From Enterococcus_E cecorum_C (GTDB lineage Bacteria; Bacillota; Bacilli; Lactobacillales; Enterococcaceae): a stretch of 64,000 bases of DNA. This document shows positions 42,390 through 51,400 of the stretch, one piece after another. Location of the stretch: the NCBI RefSeq assembly GCF_052119425.1, contig NZ_JBQKFH010000010.1, positions 5,682 through 69,681 of the forward strand. Reading direction: 5' to 3'. The stretch's first letter is position 1; each line of letters opens with the position of its first letter. The notes under the pieces were generated by a model. It searched no databases. It saw only the letters and a program-made list of their open reading frames with translations, and was not told the DNA's origin. The translations under genes and the position numbers were made by a program.

Positions 42390-42911
42390 ATGGGAGAGCG
42401 TAAATTTTGTCGAGAGTCTAAGGTGATTCAAACCCATCGCATTTTTCCTTTTGACCTTAATCCATTTGGCTTTTTATATGGCGGTAAATTAACAGCGTGG
42501 ATTGATGATGCTTCGTCGATTTCTATTTCAAGACATTGTAGGCGTGGTGCAGTTACGGCGTCAATTGATTCTTTAAATTTTCTAAAGCCCTTACATGCGA
42601 ATCATTCTGCATGTATTGAAACTTTTGTTAGTGGCGCCCATCATAAATCAATGGAAGTCTTTGTAAAAGTTGTGGGCGAAGATTTAGTTACAGGTGAGCG
42701 TTATCTAGCTGCTACTTGTTTTACTACTTTTGTCGCAGTGCCATCTTTTATGAATGAAGAAACAGAATTCCAGGTGCCAGCTGTTATTCCAGAAACTGAA
42801 GAGGAAAAAATGGTTTGTGCGGGTTATGAAAAGCGCAGGCAAGCAAGATTAGCCGAACGAAATCAATATAAAGATTTTGCGGCTAAGTTATCAACAGAAA
42901 TTCCATGGTAG
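42390..42911 (+). CDS. Acyl-CoA thioesterase (hot-dog fold)
   Basis: The 173-residue protein matches the YkhA/YciA-type acyl-CoA thioesterases. The hot-dog active region is HRIFPFDLNPFGFLYGGKLT, followed by IDDASSISISRHCRRGAVTA. The C-terminal tail (EKRRQARLAERNQYKDF) is charged and helical. ATG 42390 is chosen because GGTGAG lies just upstream. It probably recycles CoA esters; the preferred acyl chain is unknown. It is nine bases before the amidase gene. Confidence 0.88.
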   Translation: MGERKFCRESKVIQTHRIFPFDLNPFGFLYGGKLTAWIDDASSISISRHCRRGAVTASIDSLNFLKPLHANHSACIETFVSGAHHKSMEVFVKVVGEDLVTGERYLAATCFTTFVAVPSFMNEETEFQVPAVIPETEEEKMVCAGYEKRRQARLAERNQYKDFAAKLSTEIPW

Positions 42912-42920
42912 GTGATTTTT

Positions 42921-44363
42921 ATGCAAGATGCTACAGCGATGGCCGAATTATTACGTGCGCAAAAGATTAGTTTTGAGGAATTGCTTACAGATATTGAAAC
43001 GAAATCCAATCAATTACAGCCAAAACTAAATGCTTGGACCTATCTTGATTTAGAGGGAGCAAAAAAATATTATCGAAAAAATCAGGATAAATTGAGTAGA
43101 ACTGTTTTTGCAGGATTACCCATTGCTTTAAAGGCTTTGGGGCAATCGAAAAAAGGTTGGCCAAGTACTGCCGGATCGTTACTCTTAGCTGAAAATAAAG
43201 CGAAAGTGACTGATTATTTTGTACAAGAGATTGAAAATTTAGGCTTTGTTCCAATTGGTCAGAGTAATGTGCCAGAATACGGTTTTAAAAATATTACAGA
43301 TTCAAAGCTTTACGGAAATTGCTTAAATCCTTTTGATACGACACGATTTGCTGGCGGTTCCAGTGGTGGCGCTGCAGCATTAGTGGCCAGTGGAATTTTA
43401 CCGATAGCCACAGCAAGTGATGGCGGCGGCTCCATTCGTATTCCAGCAAGTTTTTGTGGCTTGGTTGGTTTAAAACCGACCCGTGGAAGTATGCCAGTGG
43501 GGCCAGGAAATTGGCGTTCATGGCAAGGCGCTTCGATAGCATTTGCCTTGACGAAATCTATTCGTGATACAGAAAACGTATTTTATAATTTGCGAACGAG
43601 CCAACCAGAAGCACCCTATCAAGCACCAAAACGTGAATGGATGCATTATGAAAAGGCGGTTCGTTATCCACTTCGCATTGCTTATTGTTTGAATAATAAA
43701 GTAAGTGATTTAGATTATCGTGTAAGAGCTGAGACGCTTAAAATAGTTGATTTCTTGAAAAAAGAGGGCTTTGATGTGGAGGAAATCTCTTATCCAGTAA
43801 ATATGGTCACTTTGATGAAGCAATATTATCGGATGAATGCGGCAGATACAGCGGCGATGTTTCAAGAAATGCAGGCAAAATTAAAGCGACCATTAACGAA
43901 TCAAGATATGGAAGAGATGACCTGGGCGATGTATCAATTCGGACTTGATTTAAAAGCAAGTGATTATGTATTAAGTCTGCAGTATTGGGATGAAATAGCA
44001 GCGAAAACAGAAAGCCTATTTAAAGCGTATGATTTATTCTTAACTCCTAGTACAGCGCAAGTAGCTCCGAGTGTCGATACTGAATTTTATTCTCCTAAGA
44101 TTGGGGAAAAATTACGATTTGCACATGAATTATCCTCGAAAGAAAAAGAAAAACTAGTCTATGATATGTTTGTTAAAAGCCTTTCTATTACGCCATATAC
44201 GCAATTAGCTAATTTAACTGGACAACCTGCAATCAGTTTGCCAACAGGTCGAGTGAATGATTTGCCGGTGGGTGTTCAATTTATGGCTTCTAAAGGACGT
44301 GAAGATCTTCTGTTGATGGTGGGGGCTTTACTGGAACAAGCAAAATTATTTACAATTGAATAA
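42921..44363 (+). CDS. Amidase (amidase signature family)
   Basis: A 480-residue amidase-signature hydrolase. The Ser-Ser-Lys triad region is visible: lysine K71 in PIALKALG, and the glycine/serine-rich FAGGSSGGAAALVASG followed by ASDGGGSIRIPASFCGLVG with the nucleophile serine. Some members hydrolyse amides, others are GatA of the tRNA-dependent amidotransferase; no gatC or gatB is adjacent, so a free amidase is more likely. ATG 42921 is placed after AGGTGA. It appears cotranscribed with the thioesterase gene. Confidence 0.9.
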   Translation: MQDATAMAELLRAQKISFEELLTDIETKSNQLQPKLNAWTYLDLEGAKKYYRKNQDKLSRTVFAGLPIALKALGQSKKGWPSTAGSLLLAENKAKVTDYFVQEIENLGFVPIGQSNVPEYGFKNITDSKLYGNCLNPFDTTRFAGGSSGGAAALVASGILPIATASDGGGSIRIPASFCGLVGLKPTRGSMPVGPGNWRSWQGASIAFALTKSIRDTENVFYNLRTSQPEAPYQAPKREWMHYEKAVRYPLRIAYCLNNKVSDLDYRVRAETLKIVDFLKKEGFDVEEISYPVNMVTLMKQYYRMNAADTAAMFQEMQAKLKRPLTNQDMEEMTWAMYQFGLDLKASDYVLSLQYWDEIAAKTESLFKAYDLFLTPSTAQVAPSVDTEFYSPKIGEKLRFAHELSSKEKEKLVYDMFVKSLSITPYTQLANLTGQPAISLPTGRVNDLPVGVQFMASKGREDLLLMVGALLEQAKLFTIE

Positions 44364-44654
44364 AGTAAAAAAGTGGAAAAAGATAGGCAACACGGCAGTC
44401 AAGGGTATGCTGTAAATAAGGTTATAGAGATGATGAGAGAAACGATTAAGAATACATCTCGTGAAGAGTCAAAGTAATTATTATGTTTACCAAGGTGGAA
44501 AACTATTTGCTTTTTTTCCCATACATCATTTTATACGTATCACTGGCTGCTCATCCTTTTTTGCTAGTAATTCACAAGTAAATAGTGTATAATTTTTATT
44601 TAGCAAGGAGTGTCCGCATGAGATGCTCCTAAATTTTTGTAGATAGGAGTTTTT
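44364..44654 (+). other. 291-bp gap: possible coding remnant and yqeG leader
   Basis: After the amidase stop the same frame stays open from GTG 44373 to TAA 44477 (34 codons: VEKDRQHGSQ, then GYAVNKVIEMMRETIKNT), with no ribosome binding site; it may be a gene tail left behind. The rest is AT-rich. TATAAT at 44588-44593 is the probable -10 of the yqeG operon. A small hairpin with a four-codon ORF lies at 44605-44632. Confidence 0.4.
44605..44632 (+). promoter_or_regulatory. Leader hairpin with tiny ORF (MRCS) before yqeG
   Basis: AAGGAG (44605-44610) precedes ATG 44618, which encodes M-R-C-S then TAA. GGAGTGTC (44607-44614) and GATGCTCC (44622-44629) can pair over all eight positions with the ATG in the loop, which would hide this ribosome binding site. 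A second site, AGGAG, serves yqeG. Confidence 0.4.
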
Positions 44655-45188
44655 ATGTTTTTAAAATATAAACCGACTTGGATGGTGTCGTCGATTTATC
44701 AAATTACCCCTGAACAATTGAAAAAATTAGGGATAAAGGCTGTTTTAACAGATTTAGATAATACATTGATTGCTTGGAATAATCCGGATGGTACGCCTGA
44801 ATTACGGGCATGGTTAGAGGAAATGAAAGAGGCGAATATTCCGGTGATTGTTGTTTCAAACAATAAAGCAAGCCGAGTTGCACGGGCGGTAAAACCATTT
44901 GGCCTTGATTTTATTTCTAGAGCGATGAAACCATTTGGCTTAGGCATTCGTCGCGCAATCAGACAGTTGAATTTGCAGCCTGAACAAGTCATTATGGTAG
45001 GCGATCAATTGATGACGGATATACGTGCTTCCCATGCAGCAAAGGTACGCAGTGTCTTGGTAAAACCGATTGTCAAAACCGATGCTTGGAATACGAGAAT
45101 TAATCGAATGCGTGAAAAAGTAGTGATGAATCATTTATTGAAAAGACATCAAGATATGATTTGGAAAGGAGCAATTGAAAATGAGTGA
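44655..45188 (+). CDS. yqeG: YqeG family HAD IIIA-type phosphatase
   Basis: The 177-residue cytoplasmic protein has HAD motif I in LTDLDNTLIAW, motif II in VIVVSNN and the acidic motif VMVGDQLMTDI. The family is related to phosphatidylglycerophosphate phosphatases of the PGPMT1 type, but the substrate in Firmicutes is not settled. It heads the conserved yqeG-yqeH-yhbY-nadD-yqeK-rsfS cluster and overlaps yqeH by eight bases. TAGGAG precedes the ATG. Confidence 0.92.
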   Translation: MFLKYKPTWMVSSIYQITPEQLKKLGIKAVLTDLDNTLIAWNNPDGTPELRAWLEEMKEANIPVIVVSNNKASRVARAVKPFGLDFISRAMKPFGLGIRRAIRQLNLQPEQVIMVGDQLMTDIRASHAAKVRSVLVKPIVKTDAWNTRINRMREKVVMNHLLKRHQDMIWKGAIENE

Positions 45189-46290
45189 AGCCTTACATTG
45201 TATTGGTTGTGGTGCACAAATCCAAACAGATAATCCCAGTGAGTTAGGATATACACCTAAGTCCGCACTAGAAAAAGGAATTGCTAATGATGAAGTCTAT
45301 TGTCAGCGTTGTTTTAGATTGCGTCATTATAACGAAATTCAAGATGTCTCCCTTACCGATGATGATTTTTTGCGTTTATTAAATGAAATTGGGGAGCATG
45401 ACGCCTTAATTGTCAATGTCGTGGATATTTTTGATTTTAATGGTTCGATTATCCCTGGTTTGCATCGTTTTGTTGGTAAAAATCCAGTATTAATGATTGG
45501 CAATAAAGTGGACGTCTTACCAAAATCATTAAAACGTGGGAAATTAACCCAATGGATGCGAGAACGTGCCCATGAATTAGGCTTGCGTCCAGTGGATATC
45601 TTACTGACAAGTGCGAAAAAAGCCCATGAAATGGATGAAGTACTAGAAAAAATAGAAGCATACCGCGAGGGCCGTGATGTGTATGTTGTAGGTGTAACCA
45701 ATGTTGGAAAATCAACTTTAATCAATCAAATTATCGCTAAAGTTGCCAATGTGAAAGATGTGATTACGACTTCACGTTTTCCAGGAACGACTTTAGATAA
45801 GATTGAAATTCCGCTTGATGATGGACATTTTTTAATTGACACACCGGGGATTATCCACCGTCATCAAATGGCGCATTACTTAGGGAAAAAAGATTTGAAA
45901 CTAACTGCACCACAAAAAGAAATTAAGCCAAAAGTTTATCAGCTAAATGAAGGTCAAACGCTCTTTTTAGGCGGTTTGGCACGATTTGACTATGTGAGCG
46001 GAGAGAAAGGTTCATTTGTCGCTTATGTTTCGAATGATTTAAATATTCATCGTACCAAAATGCAAGGAGCAGATGAATTTTACCAAAAACATGTGGGGAG
46101 TTTATTAACCCCGCCGCAAAAAGATGAAGTCGCTGATTTTCCAGAATTGGTGCGCTTTGAATTTGCAATTAAAGAAAAAACAGATGTCGTCTTTGCCGGG
46201 CTTGGTTGGATTACAGTTCGCCAACCAGGAATTGTAGCTGGATATGCACCTAAGGGAGTCGACGTTATTGTTCGTAAAGCATTAATATAA
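45181..46290 (+). CDS. yqeH: Ribosome biogenesis GTPase YqeH
   Basis: YqeH is a circularly permuted GTPase needed for 30S subunit assembly. The N-terminal zinc finger has two CxxC pairs (CIGCG and CQRC). The G motifs come in permuted order: G4 NKVD and G5 TSAKK first, then G1 GVTNVGKSTL and G3 DTPG. ATG 45181 has GGAG upstream and gives 369 residues. It is translationally coupled to yqeG. Confidence 0.96.
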   Translation: MSEALHCIGCGAQIQTDNPSELGYTPKSALEKGIANDEVYCQRCFRLRHYNEIQDVSLTDDDFLRLLNEIGEHDALIVNVVDIFDFNGSIIPGLHRFVGKNPVLMIGNKVDVLPKSLKRGKLTQWMRERAHELGLRPVDILLTSAKKAHEMDEVLEKIEAYREGRDVYVVGVTNVGKSTLINQIIAKVANVKDVITTSRFPGTTLDKIEIPLDDGHFLIDTPGIIHRHQMAHYLGKKDLKLTAPQKEIKPKVYQLNEGQTLFLGGLARFDYVSGEKGSFVAYVSNDLNIHRTKMQGADEFYQKHVGSLLTPPQKDEVADFPELVRFEFAIKEKTDVVFAGLGWITVRQPGIVAGYAPKGVDVIVRKALI

Positions 46291-46306
46291 AGAAAGTGAG
46301 AAAGAT

Positions 46307-46615
46307 ATGTTAACGGGAAAACAAAAGAGATTTTTAAGAAGTCAAGCCCATCATTTACAACCGATTTTTCAAATTGGTAAAGGTGGCGTAAACGAAGCGA
46401 TGAATACCCAAATTGCTGAAGCGCTAGAAAAACGCGAATTAATCAAAGTTTCATTGTTACAAAATACCGATGAAGTAGCAGATAAAGCCGCATTAGAGAT
46501 TGCACAAGCGACAAACAGTGAAGTCGTACAAGTTATCGGGCGGGTCATTGTTTTATACAAAACTTCAAGTAAAGAAAAATACCAACGCCTGACGCAACAA
46601 TTGAAATTATTGTAA
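46307..46615 (+). CDS. yhbY: Ribosome assembly RNA-binding protein YhbY (CRM domain)
   Basis: The 102-residue protein is a single CRM domain, which binds pre-50S particles. The signature IFQIGKGGVNEAM (GxxG loop) is near residues 21-33. The N-terminus LTGKQKRFLRSQAHHLQP is family-typical. It follows yqeH by 16 bases. Confidence 0.94.
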   Translation: MLTGKQKRFLRSQAHHLQPIFQIGKGGVNEAMNTQIAEALEKRELIKVSLLQNTDEVADKAALEIAQATNSEVVQVIGRVIVLYKTSSKEKYQRLTQQLKLL

Positions 46616-46637
46616 GATTAGATGAGGGATGAATTGT

Positions 46638-47270
46638 TTGAAATCAAAGTATATCACTGAAGTTGAACCATTAATTCAAGTACAAACGACGCAGTCAAGA
46701 AAGCAAGTAGGTATATTAGGCGGTAATTTCAATCCGGTTCACAATCAACACCTATTAATTGCCGATCAAGTGGGGACGGCTTTGAATTTAGAAAAGGTCT
46801 ATCTGATGCCTGAATATTTACCACCCCATGTTGATGAAAAGGACACGATTGAGGCTGAACACCGATTAAATATGTTAAAATTAGCCATCGCGGACAATCC
46901 TTTATTTGATATCGAACAAGCTGAGTTACAACGTAAGGGAAAAAGCTATACTTATGACACCATGAAAGCATTGATTGCCCAAAATCCTGATACGGACTAT
47001 TATTTCATCATTGGCGGCGATATGGTAGAATATTTACCAAAGTGGTATAAAATTGATGAATTAGTCGAAATGGTGCAATTTGTGGGTGTTAAAAGGCCAG
47101 GATATACAATTGATACCCCGTATCCCATTATTTGGTTAGATGCACCGATGATGGATTTGTCTTCTAGTTTAATCCGTAAAAAGATTACGCAAGGATGTTC
47201 GATACGTTATCTAGTGCCTGAGACTGTGCGAAATTATATTTTAGAAAAGGGGCTTTATCTTGAAAGTTGA
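46638..47270 (+). CDS. nadD: Nicotinate-nucleotide adenylyltransferase
   Basis: NadD makes nicotinic acid adenine dinucleotide in NAD synthesis. The nucleotidyltransferase motif VGILGGNFNPVHNQHLLIA carries the two HxxH-type histidines (usual form GxFDPxHxGH, here NPVHNQH), and the C-terminal motif SSSLIRKKI is the ISSTxIR-like site. TTG 46638 is preferred because GAGGG is then nine bases upstream; ATG 46629 touches it. Length 210. It overlaps yqeK by 11 bases. Confidence 0.94.
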   Translation: MKSKYITEVEPLIQVQTTQSRKQVGILGGNFNPVHNQHLLIADQVGTALNLEKVYLMPEYLPPHVDEKDTIEAEHRLNMLKLAIADNPLFDIEQAELQRKGKSYTYDTMKALIAQNPDTDYYFIIGGDMVEYLPKWYKIDELVEMVQFVGVKRPGYTIDTPYPIIWLDAPMMDLSSSLIRKKITQGCSIRYLVPETVRNYILEKGLYLES

Positions 47271-47850
47271 TGTAGCAAAATATAATCCAGCGATGCGTGA
47301 AGAATTGATGCAACAAGTACAGATGCAGATGAGCGAGAAGCGTTTTGTGCATGTATTGGGCGTAGAGGAGATGGCAGTGGCTTTAGCGAAAAAATACGGT
47401 GCAGATCCCAATAAAGCCAGTATCGCAGCTCTATGTCATGATTATGCCAAAGAACGAAGCGATGATGATTTTATCTTTGAGATTGAACGCAAACAGCTTA
47501 CTCCAGCCTTATTAAAATGGAATAATGCAATCTGGCATGGCGTTGTCGGAGCAGAATTTGTACGCGATGAATTAGGTGTAGAAGATGAAGAAATTCTACA
47601 AGCTATTCGCGTGCATACGACCGGTTCACGAGAAATGAGTCTTTTAGATAAAGTCATATTTGTAGCGGATTATGTGGAAAAAAATCGCCAATTTCCAGGA
47701 GTTGAAGAAGCTCGCGAATTAGCCATTACGGATTTGGAGGCAGCCGTGCGCTATGAATTAACGCATACTTTACAATTTTTAATTTCAAAAGGACAAGCGA
47801 TTCATCCAAAAACGATAGAAACGTATAATTATTATGTAGCCAAACATTAG
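47260..47850 (+). CDS. yqeK: HD-domain phosphohydrolase YqeK
   Basis: YqeK-family proteins hydrolyse diadenosine tetraphosphate symmetrically in several Firmicutes. The HD metal site is visible: H in RFVHVLGVEEMA, HD in ALCHDYAKE, and further residues in IWHGVVGAEF and IRVHTTGSREM, then FVADYVEKNR. Start TTG 47260 has AAAAGGGG upstream; length 196. It is translationally coupled to nadD and directly precedes rsfS. Confidence 0.93.
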   Translation: MKVDVAKYNPAMREELMQQVQMQMSEKRFVHVLGVEEMAVALAKKYGADPNKASIAALCHDYAKERSDDDFIFEIERKQLTPALLKWNNAIWHGVVGAEFVRDELGVEDEEILQAIRVHTTGSREMSLLDKVIFVADYVEKNRQFPGVEEARELAITDLEAAVRYELTHTLQFLISKGQAIHPKTIETYNYYVAKH

Positions 47851-47862
47851 GAGGAGATTACC

Positions 47863-48231
47863 ATAGATAGCAAACAAATTTTAGAAGTAGCTGTAAAAGC
47901 AGTAGATGACAAACACGCCCAAGATATCATTGCTTTAGATGTCCGCGAAGTTTCTTTATTAGCTGATTATTTTGTGATTTGTTCGGGAAATACAGACCGT
48001 CGTATTAATGCGATTGTCGATGAAGTGGTTGAACAGGCTTATAAAAATCAGATGGATGTCAAACGCGTCGAAGGAAAAGAGGCAAGCAAGTGGGTCTTGA
48101 TTGACTTAGGTGATGTGATTGTTCATGTTTTTAATCAAAATGAACGTGAATTTTATCAATTAGAAAAACTTTGGTCAGATGCACCTTTAGTAGATTTAAG
48201 TGAAATGGTTGTGAATGATAGTGGCTTATGA
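47863..48231 (+). CDS. rsfS: Ribosomal silencing factor RsfS, apparent ATA start
   Basis: RsfS binds ribosomal protein L14 and blocks subunit joining in starved cells. The core EVSLLADYFVICSGNTDRRI and ASKWVLIDLGDVIVHVFN is diagnostic. The homologous N-terminus (DSKQILEVAVKAVDDKHAQD) lies upstream of any ATG, GTG or TTG in this frame that would include it; the first such codon comes only 37 residues in, at 47974. AGGAGGAG (47849-47856) sits six bases before ATA 47863, followed by DSKQ, so ATA appears to be the start. This gives 122 residues, normal for the family. Sequencing error (ATG to ATA) is the alternative. Confidence 0.85.
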   Translation: MDSKQILEVAVKAVDDKHAQDIIALDVREVSLLADYFVICSGNTDRRINAIVDEVVEQAYKNQMDVKRVEGKEASKWVLIDLGDVIVHVFNQNEREFYQLEKLWSDAPLVDLSEMVVNDSGL

Positions 48232-48949
48232 GACCTTTGCCTTTGTCTATGATGAAGTCATGGATACCTCGTTATATCAACGTTGGTTAGATTTTTCGTT
48301 GCGTTTTTTAGGTGACCGCAAGAAAATTTTAGAGCTTGCTTGCGGGACCGGGGCACTTGCTTTAGATTTTGCCAAAAGCGGTTTTGATGTGACAGCTTTA
48401 GACTTATCTGAAGAAATGCTAATGATTGCCAGTTCACGCGCGCAAGAAGCCGATGTGGATATTCAGTTTGTTGAAGGGGATATGTTGGATTTAACCGATA
48501 TTGATACGTATGAAGCGGTGACTTGTTTTTCTGATTCGATTTGTTATATGGAGGATGAACAAGCCGTCCAACAAGTCTTTGATGGCGTGTATCAAATCTT
48601 AGAAGAAAATGGCGTCTTTATTTTCGATGTGCATTCTACTTATCAAATTGATGAAGTCTTCCCGGATTATAGCTATCATTATCAAACAGAGGATTTTGCC
48701 TTTTTATGGGATAGTTATGCTGTAGACGTGCCACATAGTATCGAGCATTTCTTAACATTCTTTGTGCAAAATGAAGAAGGATTGTTTGAACGCCGTGACG
48801 AAATTCACCGTGAAAGAACTTATCCATTAAATCAGTATTTGATGATGTTAGAAAATGCTGGCTTTGCAAAAGTGGAAGCCTATGCCGATTTTATCGATAG
48901 CGAACCAAATGAAAAAAGTCGCCGTTGGTTCTTTGTCTGCGAAAAATAA
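48221..48949 (+). CDS. Class I SAM-dependent methyltransferase
   Basis: A 242-residue methyltransferase with the SAM-binding motif ILELACGTGALALDFA, followed by VTALDLSEEML and EGDMLDL. Proteins of this type commonly follow rsfS in Lactobacillales; the target is unknown. GTG 48221 (MAYETFAFVYDEVMD) is preferred because homologues begin with this stretch; ATG 48215 adds two residues. The gene overlaps the rsfS end by 11 bases and has no strong ribosome binding site, so it is probably coupled. A hairpin terminator follows. Confidence 0.9.
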   Translation: MAYETFAFVYDEVMDTSLYQRWLDFSLRFLGDRKKILELACGTGALALDFAKSGFDVTALDLSEEMLMIASSRAQEADVDIQFVEGDMLDLTDIDTYEAVTCFSDSICYMEDEQAVQQVFDGVYQILEENGVFIFDVHSTYQIDEVFPDYSYHYQTEDFAFLWDSYAVDVPHSIEHFLTFFVQNEEGLFERRDEIHRERTYPLNQYLMMLENAGFAKVEAYADFIDSEPNEKSRRWFFVCEK

Positions 48950-48961
48950 AACAGTAGAAAG

Positions 48962-48994
48962 AAAAGATGGTTGGCACGTTCAATCATCTTTTTT
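48962..48994 (+). terminator. Terminator between methyltransferase gene and tmcAL
   Basis: AAAAGATGGTTG pairs with CAATCATCTTTT (one G-U or mismatch), followed by T residues. tmcAL starts only 20 bases later, so some readthrough or a promoter inside this region is needed. Confidence 0.8.
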
Positions 48995-49014
48995 ATTTGC
49001 GAAGGAGGATGTAA

Positions 49015-50190
49015 ATGAAAGCCTGTGGCGTTATTGTTGAGTATAATCCGTTTCATAATGGACATCGCTATCATTTGGAGCAAGCACGTTGTAAATCCCA
49101 AGCTGATGTCATTATCTGTGCGATGAGTGGAAATTTTTTACAGCGTGGGGAAGCGGCAATTATTGATAAGTGGCAACGAGCAAATAGTGCCTTACAAAAT
49201 GGGGCGGATATTGTTTTAGAGTTACCGTTTGAATGGGCAGTTCAGTCTGCGGATTATTTCGCACAAGGCGGTGTCAATATGTTAGCAGCGATTGGTTGTG
49301 AGAGTCTTTGTTTCGGAACAGATAGCCAGGAGAAAATGGATTATCAGCATATTGGTCAATTTTTACATCAAAATCATCAACAGTTAAACCAACTTTTTCA
49401 TCAAATGGCTGACGAAAAGCTTTCCTATGCTGAAAATATGATTCGCGTTTTTCAAGCTTTAGAAATAGACGTTCCTTTTGATCATAAGCAACCAAACCAT
49501 ATTCTAGGATTGAGCTATGCAAAAGCGAATAGTCAACTACTCAAACCAATGACTTTATTAGCTATTCCTCGGATCGAGAGTGGTTATCATGAACAAAAAT
49601 TAGGAGAGTCTAGGATTGCAAGTGCTACGGCTATTCGTCGCGGAATCTTTCGTGGAGAAGAAATTACCCCTTATGTGCCGTCTAGTTCTTTGGCTTATTT
49701 AACCGAACGGAAAGTTTGTTTAGAAGATTTCTTTCCATATTTAAAATTTCGTCTATTAACGATGGATTTAGCAGAATTACAGCAAATTTATCAAATGGAA
49801 GAAGGTCTAGCTTTCAGAATGAAGAAGCTTATTCGAAGCTGTTTTTCTTATGAATCTTTAATCAATCAGCTTAAAAGCAAACGATATAGTCAAACGCGTA
49901 TTCAGCGCTTATTGTTATATTGCTTGTTAAATGTGCGCAAGGAAGAGATTCGAAATGCTTGGCAAACTCCAAGTATAAGAATATTAGGCTTTACTGAAAA
50001 AGGACAAGGATATTTAAATAAAGTGAAAAAACAAGTGCCTTACCCGTTGATTACTAGAGTGGGTAAAGTAGAGGCTACTCGTCTTTCGTTGACGATTCGA
50101 TCAGATGAGGTCTATCGATTGGCGAATTCACACATTCAAGAACAAAATTTTAGAACAATGATTAAAATGTTGAAGGATGAATGCAATTGA
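49015..50190 (+). CDS. tmcAL: tRNA(Met) cytidine acetate ligase
   Basis: TmcAL activates acetate with ATP and acetylates the wobble cytidine (C34) of elongator tRNA-Met. The nucleotidyltransferase-like motif GVIVEYNPFHNGHRYHL is at residues 5-21. Other conserved parts are CAMSGNFLQRGEAAIIDKW, CFGTDSQ and RIASATAIRRGI. Length 391. AAGGAGG precedes the ATG. Its end overlaps the start of the broken ClC gene. Confidence 0.94.
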   Translation: MKACGVIVEYNPFHNGHRYHLEQARCKSQADVIICAMSGNFLQRGEAAIIDKWQRANSALQNGADIVLELPFEWAVQSADYFAQGGVNMLAAIGCESLCFGTDSQEKMDYQHIGQFLHQNHQQLNQLFHQMADEKLSYAENMIRVFQALEIDVPFDHKQPNHILGLSYAKANSQLLKPMTLLAIPRIESGYHEQKLGESRIASATAIRRGIFRGEEITPYVPSSSLAYLTERKVCLEDFFPYLKFRLLTMDLAELQQIYQMEEGLAFRMKKLIRSCFSYESLINQLKSKRYSQTRIQRLLLYCLLNVRKEEIRNAWQTPSIRILGFTEKGQGYLNKVKKQVPYPLITRVGKVEATRLSLTIRSDEVYRLANSHIQEQNFRTMIKMLKDECN

Positions 50191-51400
50191 AAAAAATGGT
50201 ACTTTTTGTGTATGGATTATTTTTAAGTTCGCTGATTAGTTTAATGTCATACACATTTATTATGCTTGAAGGGAATTTTTCTCATGCAATTTGGCATGTT
50301 TCGTTTTCAAATCCTTTCTTACGTGTTTTTTATACGTTTTTGGTTGTATTTGGCTGTACAGCTGTTGTATATAGATTGAAAAAGCGTTGGGGAAATTTAC
50401 CCATTACGACACATGATGCGATGAAGGAAATGAAAACAAGCCAAAAAGTAATTTATCATAAATTTTGGCGAAGTTTAATTGTAGCATTACTTGTTCTGAT
50501 GAGTGGAGCAGGGGTAGGTCCAGAAGCACCTTTACTAGGGGCGGTCATTGCATGTTCAGTTTGGCAAGCGGATAAAATGCGTTTTATCAATGCGAATTAT
50601 GAGCAAATTTTTTCACAAAATTGGAAACATCGATTGAAGTATTTTTTACATCCTACACGTTTTTTATTATCTTATTCTGAAAATACGTTTAAAATGGATT
50701 TAAAGAAGAAAAAAATATTAAATATCTTGTATATTATCAATGGTGTGGGATTGTTTTTCATACTCATGCGCTTGAGCGATCAACCTTCATTTATTACAAA
50801 GATGGGCACGGTTCATTTTAAAATGCAACAATTGGTATTTTACCCATACTTATTGCATATGGATATGTATTTTCGTTTATATATCAAAAAGTAAAAAACA
50901 TCATAAAAACTTATCTAAATGCATTTACTTTATCCCTTCGAACAAGATTGTTACTTGGCGGTCTTGCTATTTTTATTGTAGTATTATTCATCCCTCAGTT
51001 GATGTTTTCAGGACAATATGAAATGACTAATTTGGCAATCAGTGCTACACAATTAACTGCATTGAGCTTATTACTCTTATCTGTAGGAAAATTAGTGTTT
51101 TTGGATATCTGTTTGTACACGACCTGGACTGGAGGAGACATTTTTCCAATCACTTTAGCCAGTATTTTGCAGGGTTTTTTTGTGGCGAAATTATTTCCAC
51201 AAGTAGATACGGTTTTTATTGTCGCAATAGTTAGTTATGTTATATGTGGACTACTGATTGAAAATACATGGTTAGGGTGTATATTTGTAGCTTTCTTTTT
51301 CCCTAGAGAATTATTTGTTTTTGCTGTAATCATTGCTTTGTTGTTACAAACACCAAAATATATTCGAAAAATTAATCAAAGAAGGACAGTAAATAAATGA
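50187..51400 (+). pseudogene. ClC-type chloride channel gene, frameshifted
   Basis: The first part (50187-50894) encodes about 235 residues with the ClC signature GAGVGPEAPLLG and several membrane helices. After V-H-F-K near 50820 the frame goes wrong and stops at 50894. The -1 frame is open from 50822 and continues as a hydrophobic protein (NATIGILPILIAYGYVF, then LLLGGLAIFIVVLFIPQ) to 51400. A single lost A in the run at 50820-50823 (AAAA for AAAAA) would restore one gene of about 400 residues reading VHFKNATIG. TTG 50187 has AAGGA upstream. Its stop overlaps the next gene by four bases. It is broken unless slippage restores it. Confidence 0.82.

Noticed and set aside
42921..44363. GatA subunit of the tRNA amidotransferase
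   Set aside because: No gatB or gatC is nearby and the sequence reads as a general amidase-signature enzyme.
50811..50830. Programmed -1 frameshift in the ClC gene
   Set aside because: Slipping back one base at TTT-AAA would place a TAA stop in the new frame, and no stimulatory structure is evident, so a deletion is the simpler reading.
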